A program made the translations under genes and the position numbers. A stretch of 38,940 nucleotides of DNA from Chitinophagales bacterium. GTDB taxonomy: Bacteria > Bacteroidota > Bacteroidia > Chitinophagales > JADIYW01. The stretch is from assembly GCA_020848255.1 (NCBI GenBank), contig JADLAJ010000101.1, positions 1 to 38,940 on the forward strand, written 5' to 3'. How positions within the stretch are numbered: position 1 is the stretch's first letter; every line of letters begins with the position of its first letter. The notes below the pieces were generated by a model. That model worked only from the letters and a program-made list of their open reading frames with translations, ran no database searches and was not told the DNA's origin. Shown here one piece after another: positions 17,385 to 27,396 of this stretch.

Positions 17385-17386
17385 AT

Positions 17387-18703
17387 ATGAAGAAGTTATT
17401 TTATTTTACAGCATTTATCGTTTTACTAAGCAATGCATTTGGACAGGATATAAAAAAAATATCATTACAGGAAGCTTTTGATTTAGCTGCACAGAACAGT
17501 AAACAATTAATGGTAGACAGCCTGAAAATACAGGCATTGGATTTTAAAAAGAAACAGGCGCAGAATGCAATGCTACCGGTAGTTGGTGTTAGTACAAGCT
17601 ATACCAGATTAAGTGGAAATATAGATGAATTACCTCCAATTAATTTCATGGGCAAAGATATAGTTTTAAATAAACAGATTTTAAATCAATATAATAACCG
17701 TGTTTCTGTACAGCAACCAATCTTCCAGGGACTAAAAAACTGGAATACGATGAAATCCATCGGTCAGTTAAAAATAGCTACGGACTTAGACAGACAAAAG
17801 GATCAGCAGGATATTAAACTGAATGTTATTCAGACGTATTACAACTTGTATAAACTACAACAGACAAAAATAGTACTGGATTCAAATATTGCACAAACGC
17901 AGGTTCGTGTGAATGATATTTCTAAATTCAAAAATGCAGGACTGGCGTTGAATAATGATGTAATGCGCGCTGAATTACAAAAAACAAATTTACTGGTTTC
18001 CCAGGCAGATGTGGAAAGCGCTATTGATATCACCAACTTTAACATGTGTATTTTGCTGGGACTGGATATCAGTACAAAAATACAAGTAGAAAACCCGGAA
18101 GTAGTGAAAGATGCGAATACGACTATTCAGTCATTAATCGCGTCCTCTTATGCAGACAGAGCCGAATTTAAAGCACAAGACTACAGAACAAAAGCTGCGG
18201 ATTATCAGGTTAAAGCATCTAAAAGCGTCTATATGCCAACGGTTAGTGCGGTAGGAAACGGTTATTATAACAATCCTAATCAACGCATTTTTCCACAGGA
18301 AAATAATTTTAAATCAACCTGGGATGTGGGAGTAAGTGTGAGCTGGAATATCGTGCAGTTATATACCGCACGTGCTATTGTAAGTGATGCAAAAAATCAA
18401 AAAGCACAATTACTGCAGGCCACTGCCCAAATTAAAGACGGAATTTCTATGGAAGTAAATGCAGCTTATGAAACATTAAAAGTGGCATTACTGAAAATTG
18501 ATTTAGCGCAGCGCGCCATTGATCAGGCAACTGAAAATAAGAGAATTCTGGATAATAGATTCGGTGCACAGGTTGCTTTATTGAGCGATGTGCTGGAAGC
18601 GGATCAGTTTTTACTGCAGGCACAAACTAATTTACTGAATGCACAGGCGGATGCTGCTATTGCCAATTATAAATTACAAAGAAGTTTAGGAGCTATTAAA
18701 TAA
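17387..18703 (+). CDS. TolC family outer membrane efflux protein
   Basis: Signal peptide; KISLQEAFDLAAQNSKQL; duplicated coiled-coil OEP architecture ending NAQADAAIANYKLQRSLGAI. Confidence 0.92.
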   Translation: MKKLFYFTAFIVLLSNAFGQDIKKISLQEAFDLAAQNSKQLMVDSLKIQALDFKKKQAQNAMLPVVGVSTSYTRLSGNIDELPPINFMGKDIVLNKQILNQYNNRVSVQQPIFQGLKNWNTMKSIGQLKIATDLDRQKDQQDIKLNVIQTYYNLYKLQQTKIVLDSNIAQTQVRVNDISKFKNAGLALNNDVMRAELQKTNLLVSQADVESAIDITNFNMCILLGLDISTKIQVENPEVVKDANTTIQSLIASSYADRAEFKAQDYRTKAADYQVKASKSVYMPTVSAVGNGYYNNPNQRIFPQENNFKSTWDVGVSVSWNIVQLYTARAIVSDAKNQKAQLLQATAQIKDGISMEVNAAYETLKVALLKIDLAQRAIDQATENKRILDNRFGAQVALLSDVLEADQFLLQAQTNLLNAQADAAIANYKLQRSLGAIK

Positions 18704-18725
18704 ATTTTATTCAAAACAGGCAATT

Positions 18726-19826
18726 ATGAAGATCAACTATCTTACAATATTATCCACTCTTTTGTTTTTTTCTTGTGCGAATACAAACAATCAGGAAATA
18801 AAACCCATTCGTAAGGATATATCTGAAATCGTATTTGCTTCCGGAAGTTTGGAGTCGGATAATAAATACAATCTTACAGCACAAACTGATGGGAATATCA
18901 TAAAGCTGAATCTGGTGGAAGGCGCTACGGTTGCTGTCAATCAGCTGGTAGCGGTAATTGATAACAAGCAAAATATCATCAGTACAAATAATGCCGCAGA
19001 ACAATTAAAAATAGCACGATATAACAATACAGATAATGCGCCTTTGTTGCAGCAAATTAAGGCAAACATAGAGGCTGCAAAAGAAAAACTAAGTCAGGAT
19101 ATCACACAGGAACAACGCTATCAGGAATTATATAACCAAAGTAGTGTTACCAAAGCAGAGCTGGAAAAAATGCAATTAAGTACCAAAACATCCAAAGCAA
19201 ATCTGGCTGCATTGGAGCAGCAATATAAATCGGTTCAGCAGCAAAATAAACAACAATATATTACACAATCCAATGCGGTAAAAGGCAGTGTTGTTAATCA
19301 GGAAAACAATCAGGTGAAAATTGTAGCTGCAGGAAAAGTGTATAAGAAAGTAAAACAAGTAGGTGATTATGTTCGCCGCGGTGATGTGATTGCAATTATT
19401 GCCAATGAAAATTTATTGTACGCTAAATTAAATGTAGACGAAAATTCAATTGATAAAGTAAAGATGGGACAAACCATAACTATTCAGCTAAACACACAAA
19501 AGAACAAAGAATATACAGGAGTGGTTAGTGAGATTTTACCTGTTTTCGATGAGCCGACACAATCTTTTATAGTAAAAGTACAATTTACCGAGAAGCCCGA
19601 TTTTACGGTAAACGGCACACAGCTGGAAGCAAATATTTTAGTAGGAGAGAAAAAGAACACATTGCTGATTCCAAGAAACTACGTGTCTTTTGGAAATAAA
19701 GTGCAATTGAAAGGCAGTGATGATTTGAAAATTATAGAAACCGGAATTGTTTCCACAGAATATGTAGAAGTACTAAACGGTTTAACTGAAAATGATATTC
19801 TGGTTCCGGTAAAACCTAAAAAATAA
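18726..19826 (+). CDS. Efflux periplasmic adaptor, MacA/HlyD-like lipoprotein
   Basis: Lipobox-like LFFSC; biotinyl-lipoyl and barrel motifs; coiled coil; position between tolC-like and ABC permease genes. Confidence 0.88.
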   Translation: MKINYLTILSTLLFFSCANTNNQEIKPIRKDISEIVFASGSLESDNKYNLTAQTDGNIIKLNLVEGATVAVNQLVAVIDNKQNIISTNNAAEQLKIARYNNTDNAPLLQQIKANIEAAKEKLSQDITQEQRYQELYNQSSVTKAELEKMQLSTKTSKANLAALEQQYKSVQQQNKQQYITQSNAVKGSVVNQENNQVKIVAAGKVYKKVKQVGDYVRRGDVIAIIANENLLYAKLNVDENSIDKVKMGQTITIQLNTQKNKEYTGVVSEILPVFDEPTQSFIVKVQFTEKPDFTVNGTQLEANILVGEKKNTLLIPRNYVSFGNKVQLKGSDDLKIIETGIVSTEYVEVLNGLTENDILVPVKPKK

Positions 19827-21067
19827 TGTCTGTAAAAAAACATCCGGTAAACGGCGAAGTGGCATACACTTATATTGTGAGTAATAAAAAACTTACGATG
19901 GTGGCTGCTTTGGGTGTTACACTGGGTATTGCGGTTTTTATTTTTATGAATTCGATGTTAGCAGGATTTGACAAATCATCTTCAGAGGCTTTTTTTAAAT
20001 CGATTCCCCACATCAGAATTTACAAAGACGATGAAATTTCTAAACCCATCGTAAATCAGTCGGGCAAAAATATTCCGGTTATTGTCAATCCAAAAGTAGT
20101 TCCTTCCAATAATACGATTGTAAATCCGAAGCAGGTTATCCAGTTATTGAAAAATCAGCCGGATGTTGCATTGGTAACACCACAATTAACTGTGGGAATA
20201 TTTTACAATAATGCAAAAACGCAGATAAGCGGACGCGCCATCGGTATTTTACCGGAAGAGGCTAATCAGATGTTCAACATGGAATCATATGTGGTGGAAG
20301 GGAATGTGAATAATCTGAAAAACAATATTAACGGAATTCTGTTAGGTTCTGGTGTCGCTGCAAAAATGAACGTCAGAGAAGGAGATAATATCAGTATCAC
20401 CTCTTCAGTTGGTATGACAAAAGTGATGAAAGTAATTGGTGTTTTTCAGACTAATAATTCTGTGGTAGATAAAACAACGGCTTACGTCAATATTGCGTTT
20501 GCACAGCAATTAATGAAAAAAAATTCCTCTTACATCACCGATATTAACGTGAATATTAAAGATTACAATAAGGCAAAAGCATACGCACCCGAACTGGCAC
20601 AGCTAACAAATTATAAAGCAGAAGACTGGGAGTCTGCCAATGAAACCTATATGGCTGCTACCAGAATGCGTGCTATCATTATTCGTTTTGTATCCATATC
20701 TATTTTACTCGTGGCAGGATTTGGTATTTATAATATTCTAAACATGACGGTGATGCAGAAAATTAATGACATTGCTATTTTAAAAGCCATCGGTTTTAAT
20801 GGCCGTGATGTTATCCGCATATTCGTATCACAGGCACTCATCATAGGGTTAATCGGAATTGTATTCGGAGTACTGTTTGCATCCATAATGGTGGCTGTTT
20901 TGCAAAATTATTATGTAGGAGGTGATATCGGTTATTTTCCGATATACTTTAAACTGAGCAATTTTTTAAAAGGTATATTTTTCGGTTTTGCCGTTACTTT
21001 TCTGGCTGGTTTTATTCCGGCGCGAAAGGCAGCTAATATTGATCCGGTTTCAATTTTCAGAAAATAA
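19826..21067 (+). CDS. ABC transporter permease, MacB/FtsX/LolC-like
   Basis: N-terminal TM, large periplasmic domain, three C-terminal TMs (IIRFVSISILLVAGFGIYNILNMTVMQKINDIAILKAIGFNGRDVIRIF ... GFIPARKAANIDPVSIFRK). Confidence 0.92.
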   Translation: MSVKKHPVNGEVAYTYIVSNKKLTMVAALGVTLGIAVFIFMNSMLAGFDKSSSEAFFKSIPHIRIYKDDEISKPIVNQSGKNIPVIVNPKVVPSNNTIVNPKQVIQLLKNQPDVALVTPQLTVGIFYNNAKTQISGRAIGILPEEANQMFNMESYVVEGNVNNLKNNINGILLGSGVAAKMNVREGDNISITSSVGMTKVMKVIGVFQTNNSVVDKTTAYVNIAFAQQLMKKNSSYITDINVNIKDYNKAKAYAPELAQLTNYKAEDWESANETYMAATRMRAIIIRFVSISILLVAGFGIYNILNMTVMQKINDIAILKAIGFNGRDVIRIFVSQALIIGLIGIVFGVLFASIMVAVLQNYYVGGDIGYFPIYFKLSNFLKGIFFGFAVTFLAGFIPARKAANIDPVSIFRK

Positions 21068-21071
21068 AGTG

Positions 21072-21767
21072 ATGAAAGAAATTATTTTAAAAACAGAATC
21101 CATTACCAAGCATTTCCACGATCCGGTGGAGTTTAAGGTGTTGGATGAGATTTCTTTCGAAGTATACAAAGGAGAATTCCTGACGGTTATCGGAAAGTCC
21201 GGCTGCGGAAAATCTACGTTGTTATACATCCTGTCTACAATGGATACAGAGTTTGACGGAGAATTATTTATCGACAACCAAAACATATCCAGGTGGAAAC
21301 AGGATAAACTGGCAGCTATCAGAAATGAAAAAATTGGATTTGTTTTTCAGTTTCATTATCTGTTGGGCGAATTTACCTGTTTGAAAAATGTAATGATTCC
21401 GGCGTTGCGTTTAGGGAAGTTACCTTACGATGTAATTGAAGAAAAAGCCTATCAGAAGCTGGAATTGCTGGGTTTGAAAGATCAGGCATTAAAACCATCC
21501 TCTAAACTTTCCGGCGGGCAGCAGCAGCGCGTTGCCATAGCACGTGCACTGATCAATGACCCTTTAATTATTATGGGGGATGAACCAACCGGAAATTTGG
21601 ACAGTATGAATACGCAAAATATATTCTCCATTTTCAAAGAACTTACACAGGAGTTCGGGCAAACCATCATTGCAGTTACACACGACCAGGATTTTGCCAA
21701 AGCATCCGACAGAACCATTGAAATGCAGGATGGAAAAATTATTAACCAGAATTATAAATTTATTTAA
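21072..21767 (+). CDS. ABC transporter ATP-binding protein, LolD/MacB-like
   Basis: Walker A GKSGCGKST, signature LSGGQQQRVAIARAL, Walker B LIIMGDEPTGNLDS. ATG at 21072 preferred over ORF-track start 20988, which overlaps the upstream permease gene. Confidence 0.95.
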   Translation: MKEIILKTESITKHFHDPVEFKVLDEISFEVYKGEFLTVIGKSGCGKSTLLYILSTMDTEFDGELFIDNQNISRWKQDKLAAIRNEKIGFVFQFHYLLGEFTCLKNVMIPALRLGKLPYDVIEEKAYQKLELLGLKDQALKPSSKLSGGQQQRVAIARALINDPLIIMGDEPTGNLDSMNTQNIFSIFKELTQEFGQTIIAVTHDQDFAKASDRTIEMQDGKIINQNYKFI

Positions 21768-21776
21768 TCAACAAAT

Positions 21777-22910
21777 ATGGAAGAGACAACACAAGAAAAG
21801 AAATCATCTAAAAAATTGCTTAAGCCAATTATAGGTATTATTATTTTAGGATGTGCGGCATTTTTTGCATACAAAAAAATATCCTATGCACAACATAACG
21901 AAGACACTGAAAACTCACAGATAGAATGTAATATTGTTCCAATAGCACCGCGTATTTCAGGTTATATTGACCAGATTTATGTAAAGGAAAATCAAGAGGT
22001 ACGCAAAGGCGATACTATTTTAAAACTAGACGACAGGGATTTAAAAATCCGTCTGCAGCAGGCAATTATAAATGCTAAAAGTGCCGGAGCAAATGTAAGT
22101 GTGGTGAAAAGTAATGCTACATCTGCAGATGCTTCTGCCAGTGCTACCTCTACGTCAATATTAACTGCACAGGCAAATATTGAAACAGCCAAAGCAAATG
22201 TAGAATCAGCTAGTGTGAGAGTATGGAATGCAACAGAAAATTTTAAACGTTACGAGCAATTATTCAATCAGACATCTGCTACTCAGGCGCAATATGATGC
22301 AGCGCTGGCAGAAAAACAATCTGCAGAAAAACAGGTGGCTGTTTTGGAAAGACAAGTACAGGTAGCACAAGCACAGTTAAAAGCAGCGCAGCAACAGTCT
22401 GCCGCGTCGCGCACTCAGGCAAACGGTGTTGGAACACAGGTAAATCTGGCAGAAGTTGGTATTCAGCAACGCAATGCAGATATTGATTTTGCAGAATTGC
22501 AATTAACCTATGCATATATCATTGCACCGTGCGACGGATTCATTTCCAAGAAAAGTGTACAGGTAGGACAGTTGGTTAATCCGGGACAAACTTTAATGAG
22601 TCTGGTAGATGATTCTCAGCTTTGGATTACCGCCAATTTTAAAGAAACGCAAATTGAGAACATGAAAGAAGGACAAGATGTGGAAGTGAAAGTAGATGCG
22701 TATGAAGGCAAAACATTCAAAGGGAAAATAGAATCATTACAGGCTGCAACAGGTTCCAAGTTTTCCTTATTGCCTGCGGATAATGCAACAGGAAACTTTG
22801 TGAAAGTAGTACAACGTGTACCGGTTCGTATTGCATTGCTGGATGATAAAAATGATAAATACGATTTACGTGCGGGGATGAACGTAACCGTTGCGGTGAA
22901 AGTAAAGTAA
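21777..22910 (+). CDS. HlyD family secretion protein, EmrA-like
   Basis: N-terminal TM, IECNIVPIAPRISGYIDQIYVKENQEVRKGDTILKLDDRDL, long Ala/Gln coiled coil, DFAELQLTYAYIIAPCDGFISKKSVQVGQLVNPGQTL. Confidence 0.92.
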   Translation: MEETTQEKKSSKKLLKPIIGIIILGCAAFFAYKKISYAQHNEDTENSQIECNIVPIAPRISGYIDQIYVKENQEVRKGDTILKLDDRDLKIRLQQAIINAKSAGANVSVVKSNATSADASASATSTSILTAQANIETAKANVESASVRVWNATENFKRYEQLFNQTSATQAQYDAALAEKQSAEKQVAVLERQVQVAQAQLKAAQQQSAASRTQANGVGTQVNLAEVGIQQRNADIDFAELQLTYAYIIAPCDGFISKKSVQVGQLVNPGQTLMSLVDDSQLWITANFKETQIENMKEGQDVEVKVDAYEGKTFKGKIESLQAATGSKFSLLPADNATGNFVKVVQRVPVRIALLDDKNDKYDLRAGMNVTVAVKVK

Positions 22911-22912
22911 AT

Positions 22913-23014
22913 AATTTGAAAGTGTGTTGATTTGAAAATGAAATGCTCATTTATAATTATCAAATTAATCCGAATTTAATTTTCAAATTATCTAATTTTC
23001 AAATTTTCAAATTC
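22913..23014. repeat. AT-rich iterated TTTGAAA/TTTCAAA intergenic repeat between emrA-like and emrB-like genes
   Basis: Several TTTGAAA copies on the left side and TTTTCAAATT copies on the right side (…TTTTCAAATTATCTAATTTTCAAATTTTCAAATTC), in inverted orientation. Confidence 0.6.
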
Positions 23015-23018
23015 TATT

Positions 23019-24599
23019 ATGACTCAAGATCAAACCAACAGCTTAATTGAACACGGCGCACGTCGTTATATCATTACCATAACCGTAGTATTATGTACAC
23101 TTCTGGAGTTAATTGACACAACCGTGGTAAATGTAGCAACGAATACCTTGATGGGGAATTTAGGCGCTACACTTTCTGAAGTAAGCTGGGTAATTGCGTC
23201 ATATGCAATTGCTAATGTAATCATTGTACCAATGAGTGGCTGGTTGTCTTCACAATTCGGAAGAAAAATTTACTTCGCCAGTTCTGTTGCCATTTTTACA
23301 TTTGCTTCATTGATGTGCGGATTGTCCGGTTCTATATGGACATTGGTATTTTGGCGATTTGTACAGGGAATTGGCGGAGGTGCTTTATTTGCTACTTCAC
23401 AAACTATTTTAAAAGAAATTTATCCTCCGGAAAAAATTGGTATGGCAATGGCAATGTTTGGAATGGGTGTAATCGTTGGTCCAACGATTGGTCCTTATTT
23501 AGGAGGGTATTTAGTGTATAATTATTCGTGGCCGGTGATTTTCTTTGTGAATATTCCCATCGGAATATTGGCAATTTTTTTGACACTGACATATATTCGC
23601 GATAATCCGTTTGATAAAAAAACAGATGCAAGCGTCGACTGGTTAGGTATCATTTTGTTAATAATTGGAATTGGTTCTTTACAATTGGTTTTGGAACAGG
23701 GTGAACGCAACGACTGGTTTGAATCGCAATACATCATAACATTCACTCTGTTAGCTGTAACAGGCATTATCGGATTTATTATAAGAGAATTAACTGCAGA
23801 AAATCCGATTGTAGATTTACGTGTGCTGGCAAAAGGAAACGTAGCGATTGCTACCATCATGAATTTTGTACTCGGATTTATTTTGTTTGGCAGCGTCTTT
23901 ATCTCTCCGATTTATATGCAGCGCTTTTTAGGATTTACAGCCCAAATGTCTGGTGCTATGTTTATTCCAGGAGCTTTGTTGAGTGGTATGCTGATGCCTG
24001 TGGTAGGTGGAATGTTATCTAAAGGCACCCCCCCTAAGTATATGATAGTTGGAGGATTTTTAATTACTGCCATATTTGTCTTTTGGTCTTCTTTTATTTT
24101 TACTACGAATACAGGAACTGAACCTATGTTCTGGCCATTATTGGTGCGGGGTTTAGGAATGGCATTTTTATTTGTTCCTCTTTCCGGTTTAACGTTGGGT
24201 GGATTAAACGGAAAAGATGTAGGGCAGGCATCCGGTATTTCTAATATGATACGACAGATTGGTGGTTCTATGAGTGTGGCGATTATTGGTGTACTGAACG
24301 AAACATTAAGTGCTGAACACCGTGCCAATATACTGGAACATGTAACACCGGATAATCCTTTGGTGAACGAACGTTTAAATGCGATGAAAGCAGGACTCAT
24401 GAGTGCTACGAGTGATGCACAAAGGGCCTCACAACAGGCACTGGCCTTTTTGGATTATAACATCAACAAACAGGCAGCCATTTTAAGTTATATAGATATC
24501 TTTCACTACCTGACAATATTTATTTTGATATCTGTTCCGCTCGTGTTGTTTGCCAGAACTTATAAACTGAATCCGGAAGCTATGAACGAAGGACATTAG
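23019..24599 (+). CDS. DHA2-family MFS drug transporter, EmrB/QacA-like
   Basis: ~14 TM segments; TLLELIDTTVVNVATNTLMGNLGATLSEVSWVIASYAIANVIIVPMSGWLSSQFGRK; motif C-like GMGVIVGPTIGPYLGGYLVYNYSWPVIFFVNIPIG. Confidence 0.95.
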   Translation: MTQDQTNSLIEHGARRYIITITVVLCTLLELIDTTVVNVATNTLMGNLGATLSEVSWVIASYAIANVIIVPMSGWLSSQFGRKIYFASSVAIFTFASLMCGLSGSIWTLVFWRFVQGIGGGALFATSQTILKEIYPPEKIGMAMAMFGMGVIVGPTIGPYLGGYLVYNYSWPVIFFVNIPIGILAIFLTLTYIRDNPFDKKTDASVDWLGIILLIIGIGSLQLVLEQGERNDWFESQYIITFTLLAVTGIIGFIIRELTAENPIVDLRVLAKGNVAIATIMNFVLGFILFGSVFISPIYMQRFLGFTAQMSGAMFIPGALLSGMLMPVVGGMLSKGTPPKYMIVGGFLITAIFVFWSSFIFTTNTGTEPMFWPLLVRGLGMAFLFVPLSGLTLGGLNGKDVGQASGISNMIRQIGGSMSVAIIGVLNETLSAEHRANILEHVTPDNPLVNERLNAMKAGLMSATSDAQRASQQALAFLDYNINKQAAILSYIDIFHYLTIFILISVPLVLFARTYKLNPEAMNEGH

Positions 24600-24608
24600 T
24601 TTTCTCTT

Positions 24609-25754
24609 TCATTTTATCCACGGAACATTATACACATCGTAGAAATAGCCAATCTTCACCTGAGAGTAATCTATCCACTTACTTTCGGTGGTGCTTTTTC
24701 TGAGTTGGTTTAAGGTATTAAAACCATTCATGGCAATACTCACCCGCTGGGCGGCATTGGCTAAATTATTTACATTAGCCGGTATTCTAATCGTATAACC
24801 CTTTGATGCTTCTTTTTCTTTATTGGTGCCAATAAAAATATCGCCAAAGAAAACAACATCATGATTCGTCATTTGTATAAGGAGTTTATCCAAATCGGCA
24901 AATTGCTGCATCATCGGTTGGTCCCACATGGGTTGTAAAATATAAATCTGTTCGTGTGCGCCAAACTGAATCGCAGCGGCTGTTTGTAAATCCATAAAGC
25001 TGTTGCAATTACCGGATTTTAAGGCATTTTCAGCCTGTTCCTGTAAGCGGAAAGCTTCCTTTGCTTCTGCTGTCAGCCATGATTCGTTCTTGATGTTTAC
25101 TGCTCCGCGATTACGGTTCAGGATACCAAGAGAGCCTATATCTTTTAACACATCAATTTGTCCCTGAATCAATATCTGTGAGGACTCCAGCATGGCGTCG
25201 GATGCATCTATATTGTTAAGTGGAATATGAATATTGTTTCTCAGCAGTACATCACGTGCCATTAAGGCCAACACTAAACCGGAACGCACTTCGTTGGCGG
25301 CAAATACTCCAAGTTGTGTCCACATAAATTCCGGATATTTTCGCTGCAGGGCATCATAGCTCATTAATACAAATGCATTTCTGGCGAGAATTACTTTTGC
25401 TTCAGAGCCATTATAAAACAAGTCGGCTTTTTGTGCCACCAAATCTGCATGCTGCTGAAAATTTGATTTTACCATTGTATAGTATTCTTCTAAAGGCAGC
25501 GTGGTGTCAATCGCAGAAGAAAGTACATCCACATCATTGGCAATGGCACGAATCTCATTCAGAAATTGCCGTTCGGCATTATGAAATTGAATGGTGTCGT
25601 GCGATAAGGGTTCAAGTGACTGAACATAAGAGTTCTTTTGCGCGGAGTTGATGCAGTCTGATATCGGGTTGTCTTTTTTACACTGAGTGAGGCTGATAAC
25701 TAAGAAAACAAAAACTACGTTTCTGAACAAATACATTCGGCTAATTTGTATCAA
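24609..25754 (-). CDS. Hypothetical lipoprotein
   Basis: N-terminal signal with lipobox FLVISLTQC; no family recognised. Confidence 0.7.
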   Translation of the reverse strand: MIQISRMYLFRNVVFVFLVISLTQCKKDNPISDCINSAQKNSYVQSLEPLSHDTIQFHNAERQFLNEIRAIANDVDVLSSAIDTTLPLEEYYTMVKSNFQQHADLVAQKADLFYNGSEAKVILARNAFVLMSYDALQRKYPEFMWTQLGVFAANEVRSGLVLALMARDVLLRNNIHIPLNNIDASDAMLESSQILIQGQIDVLKDIGSLGILNRNRGAVNIKNESWLTAEAKEAFRLQEQAENALKSGNCNSFMDLQTAAAIQFGAHEQIYILQPMWDQPMMQQFADLDKLLIQMTNHDVVFFGDIFIGTNKEKEASKGYTIRIPANVNNLANAAQRVSIAMNGFNTLNQLRKSTTESKWIDYSQVKIGYFYDVYNVPWIK

Positions 25755-25854
25755 TATTACTAAATTTTTAAAACATATAAAAATGGGGTAATAAACGCAT
25801 GAATGTTTTTAAGCTGATATTTTAATTTCAGAAAATATCATTTACCTTTAGGGT

Positions 25855-26100
25855 ATGCAATATACAGCCGAAATAAACGTCATGCCACTCAGAGAGCTTT
25901 TAGATCCTCAGGGAAAAGCCGTGGAAAGTAGTTTAAATAAATTAGGATTCCATGCTTCACATGTCAGAATCGGAAAACATATCACGCTGAAGATAGAAGC
26001 AGCTTCCAAAGAAGCTGCCACTGCACAGGTAGAAGAGGCTTGCAAAAAATTACTGCACAATCCCGTGATGGAATATTACGAGTTTGTGATTGTAGAATAA
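25855..26100 (+). CDS. purS: Phosphoribosylformylglycinamidine synthase subunit PurS
   Basis: 81-aa MQYTAEINVMPLRELLDPQGKAVESSLNKLGFHASHVRIGKHITLKIEA...NPVMEYYEFVIVE matches the PurS family pattern. Confidence 0.88.
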   Translation: MQYTAEINVMPLRELLDPQGKAVESSLNKLGFHASHVRIGKHITLKIEAASKEAATAQVEEACKKLLHNPVMEYYEFVIVE

Positions 26101-26109
26101 GTAACAAAG

Positions 26110-26162
26110 AATAATGAAAAAGAGAGCAATGCGATGTTGATCTCTTTTTTAGTTTCATTATT
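26110..26162. terminator. Bidirectional terminator between convergent purS and the 26174 gene
   Basis: AATAATGAAAAAGAGA-g-CAA...TTG-a-TCTCTTTTTTagTTTCATTATT: long imperfect stem with A/T tracts. Confidence 0.7.
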
Positions 26163-26173
26163 ACCTCTTTTAT

Positions 26174-27364
26174 TTATTTTGCTAAAAAAGATTTTAGCTT
26201 TTCTAAATCAAGGTTTTTCTCAAAATCTTTAAATGCTTGTGCTGCTAAAGGTGAAGGAAGTTGCATATCCAGCTCTATAGTAATAAATTGTGGTACTTTG
26301 TTAGATATTGTTCGATTGAAATAAGCAGGATTAAAAACAAAATAATTTCCATAAGTTGATTTGTCTGCACTCACATATCTTCTCACATCATCCATCGTTT
26401 CAAATACTGCAGCTGTAAGCCCGCCAGGTCCATAATATTCTTTGTTTAATTCTTTTGCGGAAGCCGTATTTAGATAGGCATCTATATTTTTTACCCATTT
26501 GGTGTATAAATCTACCTGTGTTTGAATTTGTTGTTTTTGTCCTACTTTAATATCTTCCAGTTGTTTTATCATATCCGTAATTATTTTTTCTGCATCCGGG
26601 AAATTCTTCCTGTAAGCAGCAAATTCATCCGACATTCGTTTCTCATAATCGGCACGAGTTTCAGGTTTGGTAAATACCAATCCTGCTTTTGTATCTTCAA
26701 TGGTTTGTAATTGATTTTTTTTACAAATTTCTAATACTTGTTTTACAGTAAGCGGAATAAATATGGGCACATCCGGTTTGCATAAAATAAAATATATTTT
26801 ATTATCTATTTGTCTGTAATATATATATTTTCCATGTTCACCAAAGGTAGTTCCTGCTTGTAGATAGTATATTTGTTGATTGTTGTATGTATCATTAACG
26901 GATACAGTTTTTGATTCTTTGCCAATTACCTTAGTTTCATCATGCTCACATTTATAAGCAATGTATTCCGAAATAAAAAAATTAAACCCAAATAAAGCTT
27001 GAATACTTGGCGTAAAGACCTCTTTAACTTTACCATTTTTGCATTGCAATAAATTTAAACCAGAAGCCAGCTCATACTTTATCAGCTTTTCACTGGTTAG
27101 ATGATTACCGCTATTAATGTAATCAACACAAGACCAGTTGCCAGCCATTCCTTTAGTTGCTGCAAAAGCAGGCTCTACAGTGGTTGTAAAAACTTTTTTT
27201 ACCAGAGCCATTTGTTCTTTATTAGCAGTTGTTATAGCTTTTACAGTACTTAACTTAGACTTAGTTGGCAGTACTTTAAGTTCATCATCCGATTTACAGG
27301 GTTGTTGTGCTAAGGTAACAGCACATAGCATATTTGCAAGGATAAAATAGAATAGTTTTTTCAT
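26174..27364 (-). CDS. Secreted hypothetical protein
   Basis: Signal peptide MKKLFYFILANMLCAVTLAQ; no family recognised; last gene of a tightly spaced minus-strand run. Confidence 0.7.
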   Translation of the reverse strand: MKKLFYFILANMLCAVTLAQQPCKSDDELKVLPTKSKLSTVKAITTANKEQMALVKKVFTTTVEPAFAATKGMAGNWSCVDYINSGNHLTSEKLIKYELASGLNLLQCKNGKVKEVFTPSIQALFGFNFFISEYIAYKCEHDETKVIGKESKTVSVNDTYNNQQIYYLQAGTTFGEHGKYIYYRQIDNKIYFILCKPDVPIFIPLTVKQVLEICKKNQLQTIEDTKAGLVFTKPETRADYEKRMSDEFAAYRKNFPDAEKIITDMIKQLEDIKVGQKQQIQTQVDLYTKWVKNIDAYLNTASAKELNKEYYGPGGLTAAVFETMDDVRRYVSADKSTYGNYFVFNPAYFNRTISNKVPQFITIELDMQLPSPLAAQAFKDFEKNLDLEKLKSFLAK

Positions 27365-27396
27365 ATTAAGGTTGTTTGTTTTTATTATTTACTTTC

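Noticed and set aside
20988-21071. Upstream start for the ABC ATPase
   Set aside because: Would overlap the permease end by 80 bp; ATG at 21072 begins the conserved ABC domain directly (MKEIILKTESITKHF).
22279-24400. Minus-strand ORFs up to 162 aa under the emrA/emrB-like genes
   Set aside because: Antisense reading of clearly assigned membrane-protein genes.
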